Of a DNA stretch of 64,000 nt, positions 27,312-36,899 are shown one piece after another. The translations under genes and the position numbers were made by a program. The notes below the pieces were generated by a model. That model did no database searches, was not told where the DNA came from, and saw nothing but the letters and a program-made list of their open reading frames with translations. Every line of letters starts with the position of its first letter. The first letter of the stretch is position 1. This DNA is from Phaeobacter sp. QD34_24. Lineage in GTDB: Bacteria; Pseudomonadota; Alphaproteobacteria; Rhodobacterales; Rhodobacteraceae. The DNA is taken from positions 124,001-188,000 of the forward strand of contig NZ_JARCJD010000001.1 of the NCBI RefSeq assembly GCF_028890115.1, written 5' to 3'.

Positions 27312-28913
27312 CTACTGACCGGTCCCGGCCAGATTGGACCGCAGGCTGGCTGAGATCGGCGCCAGCGCAACGCGGCTGGCGCGGTCCTGCAACCCCCACA
27401 AGAGCAGCGCCGAAATCGTGTCGGGCTGCAGCCGTCCCAGCATGATCACGGCACCCTCCTGGCCCGCCCGGAACGCCGCCTGATCCAGGAAACGGCGCAT
27501 GGCGCGCGGATTCTGCCCGGCTCCATCGAAATCACGGAACACCACGCCAGCGGGCACGCCGTCGCGCAGGGCGAGTTTCTGTACCGTATTAAGCCCATTG
27601 TTCTGCAGGACCAGCCCATAGCCGCCTGCGCGCACCGCATCGGCCACCTGATCGGCCAGCGGGCGATTGCCCTGCACGCCGCTGGCAACGCCTTCTAGCA
27701 CGCCAACCGCCTGCGGCAGAAGGTCAAACCAGACGGCCAGTGCGGTTTCGGCATCCTGCGGCTGCGCCTCGCGGGGCAGATCGGAGAGGATCAAGACCTC
27801 AAACCCGGCGGCGCGCCGTTCGGCCATCTTTTCGGCCGCGCGCGGATCTTGCGGATCGATGGCAAAGCTGATCGGATAGGGAAACTCTGCAAGCGCCTCG
27901 GCGCCGACAGATTGCGCGTCATCAATCAGCACAATCGACATCAGCGGACGATCATCGCTGAGATCAAAGGGCTCCGAATTGGCCTCAAACGGGGTTTGCG
28001 CCGTATTTTCCTCAAGGCTGTCAGCGGCTTCGTCACGTTCGGTCAGGGGCACAACGGGGGTGCCAATGCGCGGCGTCCCGGCGCGGTCCGGCGCATCCGC
28101 CGTGGGCAGGGCTGCAATGCGGTTCGCGCGCCCCTCCTCCGGCTGTGCCTCTGCCTTGGCACTCTCCTGATCCTCCTCGGACATTCCCGCATCCTCGGCC
28201 ATCTTTTCCTCGGCCGACGTTTCCTCGGTGGAGGACGGCGGCGCGGGCGGCGTAATACCAATCACCGGCGGCGCGGTCGGCGCCGGGGCGCTCCCCAGTT
28301 GCGGCATGGCAATCGAAGGCGAAACGGACAGGCCGGGATCCGTAACAGGCGGCTGTTGTGCGGCAATTTCAGGTCCGGGAACCGGCTGTTGATCCCCTTG
28401 CGGTGGCTCTGCCCCTGTCTGGGAAGACACCGAAGGAGCCGGTGTGGGCGCTGTCGCGGTTGAGACATCGACCGGGTCCTCGCCGGTGGCGCTCTGCGCC
28501 AGCGCACCCGGCTCTTCACTACCGCTTGCGGTGTCCAGTTCCTTCGGAGCCTCTGGCACAACGGGAACCGCGCCGCTGTCCGTGCCCTCGACTGTGCCCG
28601 CACTGCCAATTTCGGGACGTTCGGAGGGTTCCGTATCCGCGGGTTCGATCGCGCTCAGATCATCCGAAGGTGCGTTTTCCAAAGCCGCCGGTGCGGCCTC
28701 GACCAGATCCGCATCCGCCTGCGGCGTGCCCATCGGCGCAGGTCCGCTCTCTGCCGGGGCAGTGCCGGTACTTGGCCCGGTCGCGCTGACATCGATCTGC
28801 TGCGGCAACGGGGTCGACAGCGACCACATTGCGGCAACACAGGCTGCCACCAATGCTCCGATACTAACGCCGCCCAGAAAGCCCCGCATGCCCGTTCCGC
28901 CTCTCGTTTTCAT
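27312..28913 (-). CDS. Divergent polysaccharide deacetylase family protein
   Basis: This 533-residue protein has an N-terminal membrane anchor (about residues 10-32), then about 280 residues rich in Pro, Ala, Glu and Ser that must be disordered. A C-terminal domain of the divergent polysaccharide deacetylase type (YibQ-like) follows, starting around PLMSIVLIDDAQSVG. The usual Asp-His-His metal site is not complete here, so catalysis is doubtful. It probably acts at the cell envelope. It sits between trpE and trpG on the opposite strand, with GGAGGG upstream of the ATG at 28913. An internal start at 28889 is possible. Confidence 0.75.
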   Translation of the reverse strand: MKTRGGTGMRGFLGGVSIGALVAACVAAMWSLSTPLPQQIDVSATGPSTGTAPAESGPAPMGTPQADADLVEAAPAALENAPSDDLSAIEPADTEPSERPEIGSAGTVEGTDSGAVPVVPEAPKELDTASGSEEPGALAQSATGEDPVDVSTATAPTPAPSVSSQTGAEPPQGDQQPVPGPEIAAQQPPVTDPGLSVSPSIAMPQLGSAPAPTAPPVIGITPPAPPSSTEETSAEEKMAEDAGMSEEDQESAKAEAQPEEGRANRIAALPTADAPDRAGTPRIGTPVVPLTERDEAADSLEENTAQTPFEANSEPFDLSDDRPLMSIVLIDDAQSVGAEALAEFPYPISFAIDPQDPRAAEKMAERRAAGFEVLILSDLPREAQPQDAETALAVWFDLLPQAVGVLEGVASGVQGNRPLADQVADAVRAGGYGLVLQNNGLNTVQKLALRDGVPAGVVFRDFDGAGQNPRAMRRFLDQAAFRAGQEGAVIMLGRLQPDTISALLLWGLQDRASRVALAPISASLRSNLAGTGQ

Positions 28914-29073
28914 TCCGGCCTGCCCTCCGGTCGGCGCAATGCCAATGCGACCGATCGTCCACATCAAAAACGCGCCGCACCCTTGACGCTGCCGGGCAAG
29001 CCTGAACATGTATGTCGCAACAACTATACTGCGGTGCAAGCCCTGCCCGCCACCCTTAAAAGAGCCTGCCAAG

Positions 29074-29655
29074 ATGTTGCTGCTGATCGACAACTACGAC
29101 TCCTTCACCTACAACCTCGTGCACTATCTGGGTGAGCTGGGGGCCGAAATGGACGTGCGCCGCAACGATGCGCTATCTGTCGAAGAAGCGCTGTCCTTGC
29201 GTCCCTCTGGCATTCTCCTCAGCCCCGGGCCCTGCGATCCCGATCAGGCCGGGATCTGCCTGCCCCTGACCCTGGCCGCCGCCGAGGCGGGCATTCCCCT
29301 GATGGGTGTCTGCCTGGGGCACCAGACCATCGGCCAGGCCTTTGGCGGCAAGGTGGTGCGCTGCCACGAGATCGTCCATGGCAAGATGGGTCAGGTTCAC
29401 CATCAGGGCAAAGGTCTGTTTGCCGGGCTGCCCTCGCCGTTCCAAGCGACCCGCTATCATTCGCTGATCGTAGAGCGCGACAGCCTGCCCGCATGCCTGG
29501 AGGTCACGGCCGAACTGGAGGATGGCACCATCATGGGGCTGCAGCACCGCGATCTGCCGATCCACGGGGTACAGTTCCACCCTGAATCGATTGCCTCGGA
29601 ACATGGTCACGCCCTGCTCCAGAACTTCCTCAATGACATGAAGGTGCCCGCATGA
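29074..29655 (+). CDS. trpG: Anthranilate synthase component II (glutamine amidotransferase)
   Basis: Provides ammonia from glutamine to TrpE. The 193-residue class I amidotransferase has the nucleophile Cys80 in [10 protein letters not shown] and the His169/Glu171 pair in FHPESIAS. The ATG at 29074 gives the family start [12 protein letters not shown]. Its stop overlaps the trpD start (ATGA at 29652). It may also serve PabB if no separate pabA exists, but that cannot be judged here. Confidence 0.96.
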   Translation: MLLLIDNYDSFTYNLVHYLGELGAEMDVRRNDALSVEEALSLRPSGILLSPGPCDPDQAGICLPLTLAAAEAGIPLMGVCLGHQTIGQAFGGKVVRCHEIVHGKMGQVHHQGKGLFAGLPSPFQATRYHSLIVERDSLPACLEVTAELEDGTIMGLQHRDLPIHGVQFHPESIASEHGHALLQNFLNDMKVPA

Positions 29656-30674
29656 GCGACCAGATGAAGCCGCTGATCGATGCCGCTGCCGATCGCCCCC
29701 TGACCCGTGCGGAAGCCGAAGAAGCCTTTGCCATGCTGTTCGAGGGCGAAGCGACGCCCAGCCAGATGGGCGGGCTGTTGATGGCGCTGCGCACCCGTGG
29801 CGAAACGGTCGATGAATATGCCGCCGCTGCTGCGGTGATGCGGTCCAAATGCAATGCGGTGCGCGCACCCGAAGGGGCGATTGACATCGTGGGCACCGGT
29901 GGCGATGGCAAGGGCACGCTCAATATCTCCACCGCGACCGCCTTTGTGGTTGCCGGTGCAGGCACCGTCGTGGCCAAGCATGGCAACCGCAACCTCAGCT
30001 CCAAATCCGGCGCGGCGGATGCCCTGGGGCAGATGGGAATTCAGGTGATGGTTGGCCCGCAGGTGGTTGAAAAATCACTGAAAGAGGCCGGGATCGGCTT
30101 CATGATGGCGCCCATGCACCACCCGGCCATTGCCCATGTGATGCCGACGCGGCAAGAACTCGGCACCCGCACGATCTTCAATATTCTGGGGCCGCTCACA
30201 AACCCCGCAGGTGTGAAACGGCAACTGACCGGCGCCTTTTCCCGCGACCTGATCCGGCCCATGGCGGAAACGCTGGGCCAGTTGGGATCGGAGCGCGCTT
30301 GGCTGGTGCATGGCTCTGACGGCACCGATGAGCTGACCATCACCGGCGTCAGCTGGGTTGCGGCGCTGGAAGTGGATGGCAGCATCCGCGATGTGGAACT
30401 CCACCCCGAAGACGCAGGCCTGCCGGTGCATCCCTTTGAAGACATCATCGGCGGCACGCCCGAGGAAAACGCAACCGCCTTCCGCGCCCTGCTGGACGGC
30501 GCGCCCTCGGCCTATCGCGATGCGGTTCTGCTGAACAGCGCCGCCGCCCTGGTGGTAGCGGGCGCTGCAGGTGATCTGCGCGAAGGCGTCGCAAAGGCCC
30601 GCGAGAGCATCGACAGCGGCGCCGCCAAAGAGAAGATCGCAGCGGTCGCCCGGATCACCACCGAGGCCACCTGA
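29652..30674 (+). CDS. trpD: Anthranilate phosphoribosyltransferase
   Basis: Second step of tryptophan synthesis, joining anthranilate to PRPP. The 340-residue length is standard. The glycine-rich [14 protein letters not shown] loop binds PRPP, and [12 protein letters not shown] and [10 protein letters not shown] are the other family blocks. It is translationally coupled to trpG upstream and to ung downstream, where the TGA and the ATG share a base. Confidence 0.97.
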   Translation: MSDQMKPLIDAAADRPLTRAEAEEAFAMLFEGEATPSQMGGLLMALRTRGETVDEYAAAAAVMRSKCNAVRAPEGAIDIVGTGGDGKGTLNISTATAFVVAGAGTVVAKHGNRNLSSKSGAADALGQMGIQVMVGPQVVEKSLKEAGIGFMMAPMHHPAIAHVMPTRQELGTRTIFNILGPLTNPAGVKRQLTGAFSRDLIRPMAETLGQLGSERAWLVHGSDGTDELTITGVSWVAALEVDGSIRDVELHPEDAGLPVHPFEDIIGGTPEENATAFRALLDGAPSAYRDAVLLNSAAALVVAGAAGDLREGVAKARESIDSGAAKEKIAAVARITTEAT

Positions 30675-31324
30675 TGGCGCTGCCGACCGGACTTGGCGCC
30701 TGGGCCGATTTGCCCTTCTTCGAAACCCGCTGGCCCGAAATCGACACCGCCTTGCGGCAGGACAGGCGCGAGATCCTGCCCCCCGCATCGCAGCGGTTCG
30801 CGGCCCTGGAACTGACCCAACCCGAGGACACCCGGGTGGTCATCCTGGGTCAGGATCCCTATCCGACCCCCGGCCATGCCCATGGGCTGGCCTTTTCAGT
30901 GGAACCCGATGTGACGCCCCTGCCGCGATCGCTTTCCAATATTTTCAAGGAATTGCAGAGCGATGCTCACAGTTCACGCCCCAACGGCGATCTGCGCGCC
31001 TGGGCGCGCCAGGGGGTGTTGTTGCTCAACACCGCCCTTAGCGTGCCTGCGGGCGATGCCAACGGGCACAAGGATCTGGGCTGGGATCAACTGGTCCGCG
31101 AGGTTCTGGAACGCACATCCGGGCGCCCTACTGCCTATGTGTTTTGGGGAAAACAGGCGCAAAGGCTTGAAAAACACCTTCATCCGGGCGATCACCTGAT
31201 CCTGAAGACTGCGCATCCCTCGCCGCTATCGGCGCGACGCGGCTTCTTCGGATCGCGGCCGTTTTCGGCAATCAACACCTGGCTGCAAGAACGCGGCCAT
31301 GCGCCCATCGACTGGGCCGCCTGA
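30674..31324 (+). CDS. ung: Uracil-DNA glycosylase (family 1)
   Basis: Removes uracil from DNA, a base-excision repair enzyme. At 216 residues it is family 1 UDG. The catalytic loop [13 protein letters not shown] has Asp61, and the minor-groove loop HPSPLSA has His181. The uracil-binding [12 protein letters not shown] segment is present. It lies inside the trp operon between trpD and trpC: its ATG overlaps the trpD stop, and trpC begins 14 bases after its end. The insertion of a repair gene in this operon is unusual. It may couple DNA repair to the operon's expression, which leads on to lexA. Confidence 0.95.
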   Translation: MALPTGLGAWADLPFFETRWPEIDTALRQDRREILPPASQRFAALELTQPEDTRVVILGQDPYPTPGHAHGLAFSVEPDVTPLPRSLSNIFKELQSDAHSSRPNGDLRAWARQGVLLLNTALSVPAGDANGHKDLGWDQLVREVLERTSGRPTAYVFWGKQAQRLEKHLHPGDHLILKTAHPSPLSARRGFFGSRPFSAINTWLQERGHAPIDWAA

Positions 31325-31338
31325 CGGGAGGCAAGCTT

Positions 31339-32151
31339 ATGACAGAAAACGTGCTCGACAAGATCAAGGCCTACAAGCTCGAAGAAGTGGCCGCTGACAA
31401 GGCCGCCGTTCCCATGGCTGAGGTGGAAGCCGCCGCCCGCGAGGCCTCACCTGTGCGCGGTTTTGCCGAGGCGTTGATCGGTGCCGGTCGCCAGGGCTAC
31501 GGGCTTATCGCCGAAATCAAGAAGGCCAGCCCCTCCAAGGGTCTGATTCGCGAGGATTTCGACCCGGTCGCGCTGGCGCAGGCCTATGAGCAGGGCGGCG
31601 CCACCTGCCTGTCAGTGCTCACTGACACCCCGAGTTTTCAAGGCGCAAAATCCTTCCTGACCGAAGCGCGGGACGCCTGCACCCTGCCCGCCCTGCGCAA
31701 GGATTTCATGTATGACCCCTATCAGGTGGCCGAAGCCCGTGCCCTTGGCGCCGATTGCATCCTGATCATCATGGCCTCGGTCTCAGACGCGCAAGCGGCA
31801 GAACTGGAAGACTGCGCCATGGCCTGGGACATGGACGTCCTCCTGGAGGTGCACAATGCCGAAGAACTGGAGCGCGCCTGTGCCCTGAAATCCCCGCTGA
31901 TGGGTATAAACAACCGCAATCTCAAGACCTTCGAGACCACGCTTGATACCACGCGAGAGCTCTCCCGGAAGGTTCCGGCGGATCGCACCATCGTCTGCGA
32001 AAGCGGCTTGTTCACCCCGCAGGATCTGGCCGATATGGCGCGCTACGGTGCCCGCACCTTCCTGATCGGCGAGGCGCTGATGCGGCAGGACGATGTCGCC
32101 GCCGCAACCCGGCAACTGCTGGCCAACCCTCTCACGCCGGGGGCGATGTGA
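31339..32151 (+). CDS. trpC: Indole-3-glycerol phosphate synthase
   Basis: TIM-barrel enzyme for the fourth step of tryptophan synthesis, 270 residues. The family signature [14 protein letters not shown] lies at about residues 55-68, with [12 protein letters not shown] and [10 protein letters not shown] as active-site strands and CESGLFT near the end. GGGAGG precedes the ATG. The stop shares a base with the moaC ATG (TGATG). No TrpF domain is fused. Confidence 0.97.
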   Translation: MTENVLDKIKAYKLEEVAADKAAVPMAEVEAAAREASPVRGFAEALIGAGRQGYGLIAEIKKASPSKGLIREDFDPVALAQAYEQGGATCLSVLTDTPSFQGAKSFLTEARDACTLPALRKDFMYDPYQVAEARALGADCILIIMASVSDAQAAELEDCAMAWDMDVLLEVHNAEELERACALKSPLMGINNRNLKTFETTLDTTRELSRKVPADRTIVCESGLFTPQDLADMARYGARTFLIGEALMRQDDVAAATRQLLANPLTPGAM

Positions 32152-32621
32152 TGGCGCTCACGCATTTTGACGGCAAGGGCGATGCCCATATGGTGGATGT
32201 CTCGGACAAGGCGGTGACCTCTCGTATCGCCACCGCCGAAGGCCACATCAAGATGGCCCGGGAAACCTTTGATATCATATCCGAAGGGCGCGCCAAAAAG
32301 GGGGACGTTCTCAGCGTTGCCCGGTTGGCCGGCATCATGGGGGCCAAGAAGACGCCGGATCTGATCCCCCTGTGCCATCCCTTGCCGGTAACCAAGGTCG
32401 CGGTGGAGCTGACCCTGGATCCGGACCTGCCCGGCGTGCGGATCGAAGGCACGGTCAAGACCACCGGCCAGACCGGTGTTGAAATGGAGGCCCTGACAGC
32501 GGTCTCCGTCGCGGCACTCACCGTCTATGACATGGCCAAGGCCGTGGATAAGGCTATGGAGATCGGCGGCATCCGCGTCACGTTGAAAGACGGCGGTAAA
32601 TCAGGCCGGTACGAGGCATAG
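32151..32621 (+). CDS. moaC: Cyclic pyranopterin monophosphate synthase
   Basis: Molybdenum cofactor synthesis, second step, converting the cyclic GTP product to cPMP. It is 156 residues with the [13 protein letters not shown] and [19 protein letters not shown] blocks typical of MoaC. A GTG just before the ATG is in frame, but the ATG that overlaps the trpC stop is the better start. It is directly followed by moeA. Confidence 0.96.
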   Translation: MALTHFDGKGDAHMVDVSDKAVTSRIATAEGHIKMARETFDIISEGRAKKGDVLSVARLAGIMGAKKTPDLIPLCHPLPVTKVAVELTLDPDLPGVRIEGTVKTTGQTGVEMEALTAVSVAALTVYDMAKAVDKAMEIGGIRVTLKDGGKSGRYEA

Positions 32622-33797
32622 ATGATCTCAGTCAGTGAAGCCCGCGCGCATCTGTTGAAATTGGTGTCTCCACTGGAGACCGAGATGGTTCCCCTCGCAG
32701 AGGCATCGGGCCGGGTATTGGCACGTGAAGTTTCTGCCCGGCGGGATCAGCCGCCTTTTTCCGCGTCGGCCATGGACGGTTACGCCGTCAAAGGCGCCGA
32801 AGTCGAGCTGCACGCCATGTTCAAGGTGATCGGCGAGGCCGCCGCCGGGCATCGCTTTGAAGGCGTGGTCGGTGCAGGCCAAGCGGTGCGGATCTTCACC
32901 GGCGCCCCGATCCCCGAAGGCGCCGGTTTCGTGGTCATCCAGGAAGATGTCACCCGCAAGGGCGACCTAATCACCATCACCGATGAGCCCGGCGATGGCG
33001 ACAACATCCGCCCCCGTGGCGGCGACTTTTGCGCCGGACAGACCGTAGCGGCGCCCCGCCGCCTGACCGCTTCTGACATAGCCCTGCTCGCGGCGATGAA
33101 CATCGCCGAAGTGCCCGTCACCCGGCGGCCCGAAATTGCGTTGATCTCTACCGGTGACGAATTGGTCATGCCCGGCAGCACCCCCGGCCCGGATCAGATC
33201 ATTGCCTCCAATACCTTTGGCCTGAAGGCGCTGCTCGAAGGATTGGGCGCCCATGTGCGCATCCTGCCGATCGCCCGCGACACCCACAGTTCCCTGCGCA
33301 CGGCCTTTTCCCTGGCCAAAGGCGCCGATCTGGTGGTGACCATCGGCGGCGCCTCGGTTGGCGATCACGACCTCGTTGCCGATGTTGCCGCTGACCTTGG
33401 AATGGAGCGGTCCTTTTACAAGGTGGCGATGCGCCCCGGCAAACCGCTGATGGCGGGACGCTTGGATGGTGCCGCAATGGCAGGGCTGCCAGGCAATCCG
33501 GTCTCTGCCATGGTCTGCGGCCATATCTTTCTGGCCCCGATGGTGCGGGCCATGCTGGGGCTGCCGCCGCAGCAGGATGCGATCCAAACTGCCACCCTTG
33601 CAGCGCCGCTTAGCCGGAACGGGCCGCGCGAACACTATATGCGGGCCACTCTGACGGAGCAGGGACAGATCGAGGCGTTTGAACGGCAGGACAGCTCTCT
33701 GCTCTCTATCCTGGCTGAGGCAAACGCCCTGTTGATCCGCCCGCCGCATGATCCGGCCCGCGCGGTTGGTGACAGGGTTTCCTACCTGCAATTGTGA
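32622..33797 (+). CDS. moeA: Molybdopterin molybdenumtransferase
   Basis: Inserts molybdate into adenylated molybdopterin. The 391-residue protein has the MoeA N-terminal PPFSASAMDGYAV signature, the MPT-binding ISTGDELV near residue 175 and TIGGASVGDHD near 240, and the LPGNPVSAM loop. It starts right after the moaC stop with no gap. The 122 bases to lexA carry the lexA promoter, so moeA probably ends the long trp-moa transcript. Confidence 0.96.
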   Translation: MISVSEARAHLLKLVSPLETEMVPLAEASGRVLAREVSARRDQPPFSASAMDGYAVKGAEVELHAMFKVIGEAAAGHRFEGVVGAGQAVRIFTGAPIPEGAGFVVIQEDVTRKGDLITITDEPGDGDNIRPRGGDFCAGQTVAAPRRLTASDIALLAAMNIAEVPVTRRPEIALISTGDELVMPGSTPGPDQIIASNTFGLKALLEGLGAHVRILPIARDTHSSLRTAFSLAKGADLVVTIGGASVGDHDLVADVAADLGMERSFYKVAMRPGKPLMAGRLDGAAMAGLPGNPVSAMVCGHIFLAPMVRAMLGLPPQQDAIQTATLAAPLSRNGPREHYMRATLTEQGQIEAFERQDSSLLSILAEANALLIRPPHDPARAVGDRVSYLQL

Positions 33798-33858
33798 CCG
33801 CAAATCACCCTCTGATTGCAAAATGAGAGCAAAATCACCAAAGCCGCCGCGCATTCTA

Positions 33859-33887
33859 TTGACACAAAACGTGAACATGAATAGAAC
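33859..33887 (+). promoter_or_regulatory. lexA promoter with LexA operator
   Basis: A -35 TTGACA at 33859-33864 is 17 bases from a -10-like TAGAAC at 33882-33887. The LexA operator GAAC-N7-GAAC (33873-33887, GAACATGAATAGAAC) covers the -10 region. This is the alphaproteobacterial LexA box and indicates autorepression. Confidence 0.9.
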
Positions 33888-33919
33888 AAAACAAAACACA
33901 ACGGCGCAAAGGGGCGGTT

Positions 33920-34630
33920 ATGCTGACGCAAAAGCAGTTGGATCTGTTGGAGTTCATTCACACACGCCTGCAACGGGATGGTGTGCCCCCCAGCTTTGAC
34001 GAAATGAAGGTCGCGCTGGATCTGCGCTCCAAATCCGGCATTCACCGGCTGATCACAGCGCTTGAGGAACGCGGGTTTATCCGCCGCCTGGCGCACCGGG
34101 CGCGTGCGATTGAAATCCTCCGCCTCCCCGACAGCATCGCGGGCGGTGGCGCAGGGTTTTCGCCTAGGGTGATTGCAGGTGGTGCCGATGACAATGACCA
34201 CTCGGCCCAGGGCGCCGCGCCGATGGCTGCCCAGGCCGCAGCTGCGATGGAACTGCCGGTGATGGGGCGGATCGCTGCCGGCGTTCCGATAGAGGCGATC
34301 AGCCAGATCTCCAACAGGGTGAGCGTGCCCAGTTCCATGCTTTCTGCCAATGGCGCCCATTACGCGCTGGAGGTGCGCGGCGATTCCATGATCGAGGCCG
34401 GGATCAACGATGGCGATATCGTGGTGATCCGCGAATCCGACACCGCCGACGATGGCGATATCGTGGTCGCCCTGGTCGAAGGACATGAGGCAACCCTGAA
34501 GAAGATCTACCGCCGCCACAACAACACGGTTGAGCTGGAAGCCGCGAACCCCGCCTACAAAACACGCTGCTACCCCGCGGATCAGGTCAAGGTTCAAGGT
34601 CGCCTGGTGGGGTTGATCCGAAGCTATTGA
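33920..34630 (+). CDS. lexA: LexA repressor
   Basis: SOS repressor that self-cleaves when stimulated by RecA filaments. The 236 residues contain an N-terminal winged helix ([13 protein letters not shown]), a longer linker than in E. coli, the cleavage Ala120-Gly121 in AAGVPIEA, the catalytic Ser156 in GDSMIEAG and a Lys near 194 in TLKKIYR. AAAGGGG precedes the ATG. It is autoregulated through the operator at 33873-33887, and the same operator type recurs at 53378-53392. Confidence 0.97.
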   Translation: MLTQKQLDLLEFIHTRLQRDGVPPSFDEMKVALDLRSKSGIHRLITALEERGFIRRLAHRARAIEILRLPDSIAGGGAGFSPRVIAGGADDNDHSAQGAAPMAAQAAAAMELPVMGRIAAGVPIEAISQISNRVSVPSSMLSANGAHYALEVRGDSMIEAGINDGDIVVIRESDTADDGDIVVALVEGHEATLKKIYRRHNNTVELEAANPAYKTRCYPADQVKVQGRLVGLIRSY

Positions 34631-34725
34631 TCAATCACACGCCCCTGGCGCAACCCGTCTATTTTAGGCAGGTGACGTGCCCAGTGCTGCCAGTGCCGCA
34701 ATACGGGCGTCCGTGTGATACGAGG

Positions 34726-34740
34726 CCCGGTGTGACCGGG
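34726..34740. other. Hairpin between lexA and comEC
   Basis: CCCGGT pairs with ACCGGG around GTG at 34726-34740. It lies between the convergent lexA and comEC genes and could act as a shared transcription brake, but no T run follows on either strand. Confidence 0.3.
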
Positions 34741-34786
34741 GCGTCAGCTTATATGTCTCGGCATGATGGCTCAGAAAAGTACGCCT

Positions 34787-36820
34787 TCAGTTACGCACCT
34801 TTGCGCCCGCCTGCGGGCCTGTCCAAAGGCGCCGCCCGGCAAGATCGGCTGCCGTGACCAGGGTTCCATCGGCTTCGATCCTGATACTGCCCGTTTCGCG
34901 CATCCTCTGTGGATCCAGCACCAGACAGGGACCGTCAATCTTTAGATCGACAGTCGACACCAGGATCTCGTCCGCGGTGCACCCCACCACCTGAGCGGCT
35001 GCGCCCTTGCCCACCAGGTGATACATCCGGAATGACCCGACAGAGGCCTGCCATGGCCGTGACGGCTCGGTCGGCGTGCGCGCATGGGCGGCTTTCTGGC
35101 TGCTGCGATCCCCGTCATTCTCCAACCAGACCTTTGCGGCAAATCCTTTGGCCTTCTCGCGCGATAGCATCCTTCCGTCCGGACCCAGAACCCCGACCAA
35201 ACCGGCCTCCGGAGAAATCAGGGCGGCGGGGCGGTGGCTCTGCGACCACAGGAGACCTGCCACAAGGATGGGCAACACGCCCGCAACACGAAGCCTGCCC
35301 TGCCAGATCAACAGGAACAGCCCACCGCCCGTAATCAGCGGCAACACCAAAGGATCGGGCTGCAGAATACTGCGATCGGCCCCCGGCAAGGCCGCCACAT
35401 GGCTGGCCACAGCCAAGATCCAGTCCAATCCAGCGGCCATCACCGTCAGCGCCAGCTCCTCCGCCCCCAGCGGCAGCAACATCAGGGCTGCAACGGCCGC
35501 GGGCACGACGATCAGCCCCATCACCGGCACCGCCAGCAGATTGGCCAGCAGCCCGTAGTGAGACAGGGTGTTGAAATGGGCCGCCCCAAACGGCGCGGTT
35601 GCCAGCCCGGCCACAAGCGAGGACAGGCACAGGCCGACAATCGGGCGCAGCCAGCTCGGCCCCAGGGAATAGCCGCGGTCCCGGATCCCGGAAAAGACAC
35701 CAACCAAAGCGGCAGTCGCGGCAAAGCTCATCTGAAAGCCCGGGCTGAGCAGGGCTTCCGGGCGCCTCAGCAAGACAACGACGGCGGCAACTGCAACCGC
35801 CCGTAGGGAAATCGCACGCCGATCGATCAGCACGGCGCCAAGCATCACGAGCACCATGATAAAGGCACGTTCGGTGGCCACATTGCCTCCGGACAGGGCC
35901 AGGTATCCAAAGGCCGCCAGAAGCGCCACCGCAGCTGCCCATTTCTTGACGTTGATCCGCAGGGCAAGGGCCGGAACCAGACATAGACCGAACCGCAAGA
36001 CGGCAAAGACGAATCCGGCGACCAGCCCCATATGCAGGCCCGAAATCGCCAGAAGATGGGCAAGGTTGCTTGCCCGCAGGTCCTGCAGCGTCTCCTGGCT
36101 GACCCCGCTTCGGTCACCGGTGGTGATGGCCGCGGCAATCGCACCGCTCGCCCCGTGCAGTCGCTGCCGCAGGCCCAGGGCGATATCCCGGCGCAGGCCC
36201 TCCAGGCTCATCTCCGGGGGCTGCGCATCAACCATCAGAACGGGCACCCGCGTGTAGCCGCTTGCCCCCAGCTGCATGAACCAGGCATATCTCCGGAAAT
36301 CAAAGCCCCCCGGTTCAACCGGTCCCTGTGGCGGCATCAGATGCGCCGTCGTTGCAACCCGTGCGCCCACCGGCGGCAAGGCGGCATCGGTCAGAAGCGT
36401 GATCCGCACCCGTTCAGGCGTTTTGGGGCCAGGCACATCCGTGAGACGCAGCTGATCCAGGGTCAGTCGCATCAGGTCGCGAGCCGATCGATCGATCTGA
36501 ACAAGACGCCCCTCCACCGGGCCATAATAGCGAAAGGACAGAACCGGCGCCTCCAGCCAGTGGCTGCGCAGCCCGGCAACAGAAAATCCGATCAATGCGA
36601 TCAGGAGGGCACGGCCCAGCAATCCTATGGCACTGGCATGCAGCACCGACAGGCCGCCCACCCCGACCAGGGTCGCGACGCTCAGATAGGTCAGTGCGCC
36701 CGGTTCGACCGGCACAGCGAAATAGACCCCTATTCCAAGCCCAAGAAACACTGGCCCCCAAGCCAGCAGATGTCCCCTTTGAACCTGTAGCAGCTGGTCC
36801 AGGATGCGCATCATTCCCAT
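34787..36820 (-). CDS. comEC: ComEC/Rec2-family competence membrane protein
   Basis: Inner-membrane channel family for DNA uptake in transformation. The 677-residue protein has an N-terminal DUF4131-like region and a polytopic ComEC core with AISGLHMGLVAG and GNVATERAFIM as signature blocks. The C-terminal part after about residue 550 is short and lacks the metallo-beta-lactamase HxHxDH motif of full-length ComEC, as is common in roseobacters. The ATG at 36820 has AGGAG upstream. It converges with lexA and is divergent from gltX. Confidence 0.85.
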   Translation of the reverse strand: MGMMRILDQLLQVQRGHLLAWGPVFLGLGIGVYFAVPVEPGALTYLSVATLVGVGGLSVLHASAIGLLGRALLIALIGFSVAGLRSHWLEAPVLSFRYYGPVEGRLVQIDRSARDLMRLTLDQLRLTDVPGPKTPERVRITLLTDAALPPVGARVATTAHLMPPQGPVEPGGFDFRRYAWFMQLGASGYTRVPVLMVDAQPPEMSLEGLRRDIALGLRQRLHGASGAIAAAITTGDRSGVSQETLQDLRASNLAHLLAISGLHMGLVAGFVFAVLRFGLCLVPALALRINVKKWAAAVALLAAFGYLALSGGNVATERAFIMVLVMLGAVLIDRRAISLRAVAVAAVVVLLRRPEALLSPGFQMSFAATAALVGVFSGIRDRGYSLGPSWLRPIVGLCLSSLVAGLATAPFGAAHFNTLSHYGLLANLLAVPVMGLIVVPAAVAALMLLPLGAEELALTVMAAGLDWILAVASHVAALPGADRSILQPDPLVLPLITGGGLFLLIWQGRLRVAGVLPILVAGLLWSQSHRPAALISPEAGLVGVLGPDGRMLSREKAKGFAAKVWLENDGDRSSQKAAHARTPTEPSRPWQASVGSFRMYHLVGKGAAAQVVGCTADEILVSTVDLKIDGPCLVLDPQRMRETGSIRIEADGTLVTAADLAGRRLWTGPQAGAKVRN

Positions 36821-36899
36821 GCTTGCTCCTGACCCTTCGGGTGGGTAGACAGGCTGAAACGCTAATCCCCCTATGGTTACCAAAAGGTAAATCACTTCC

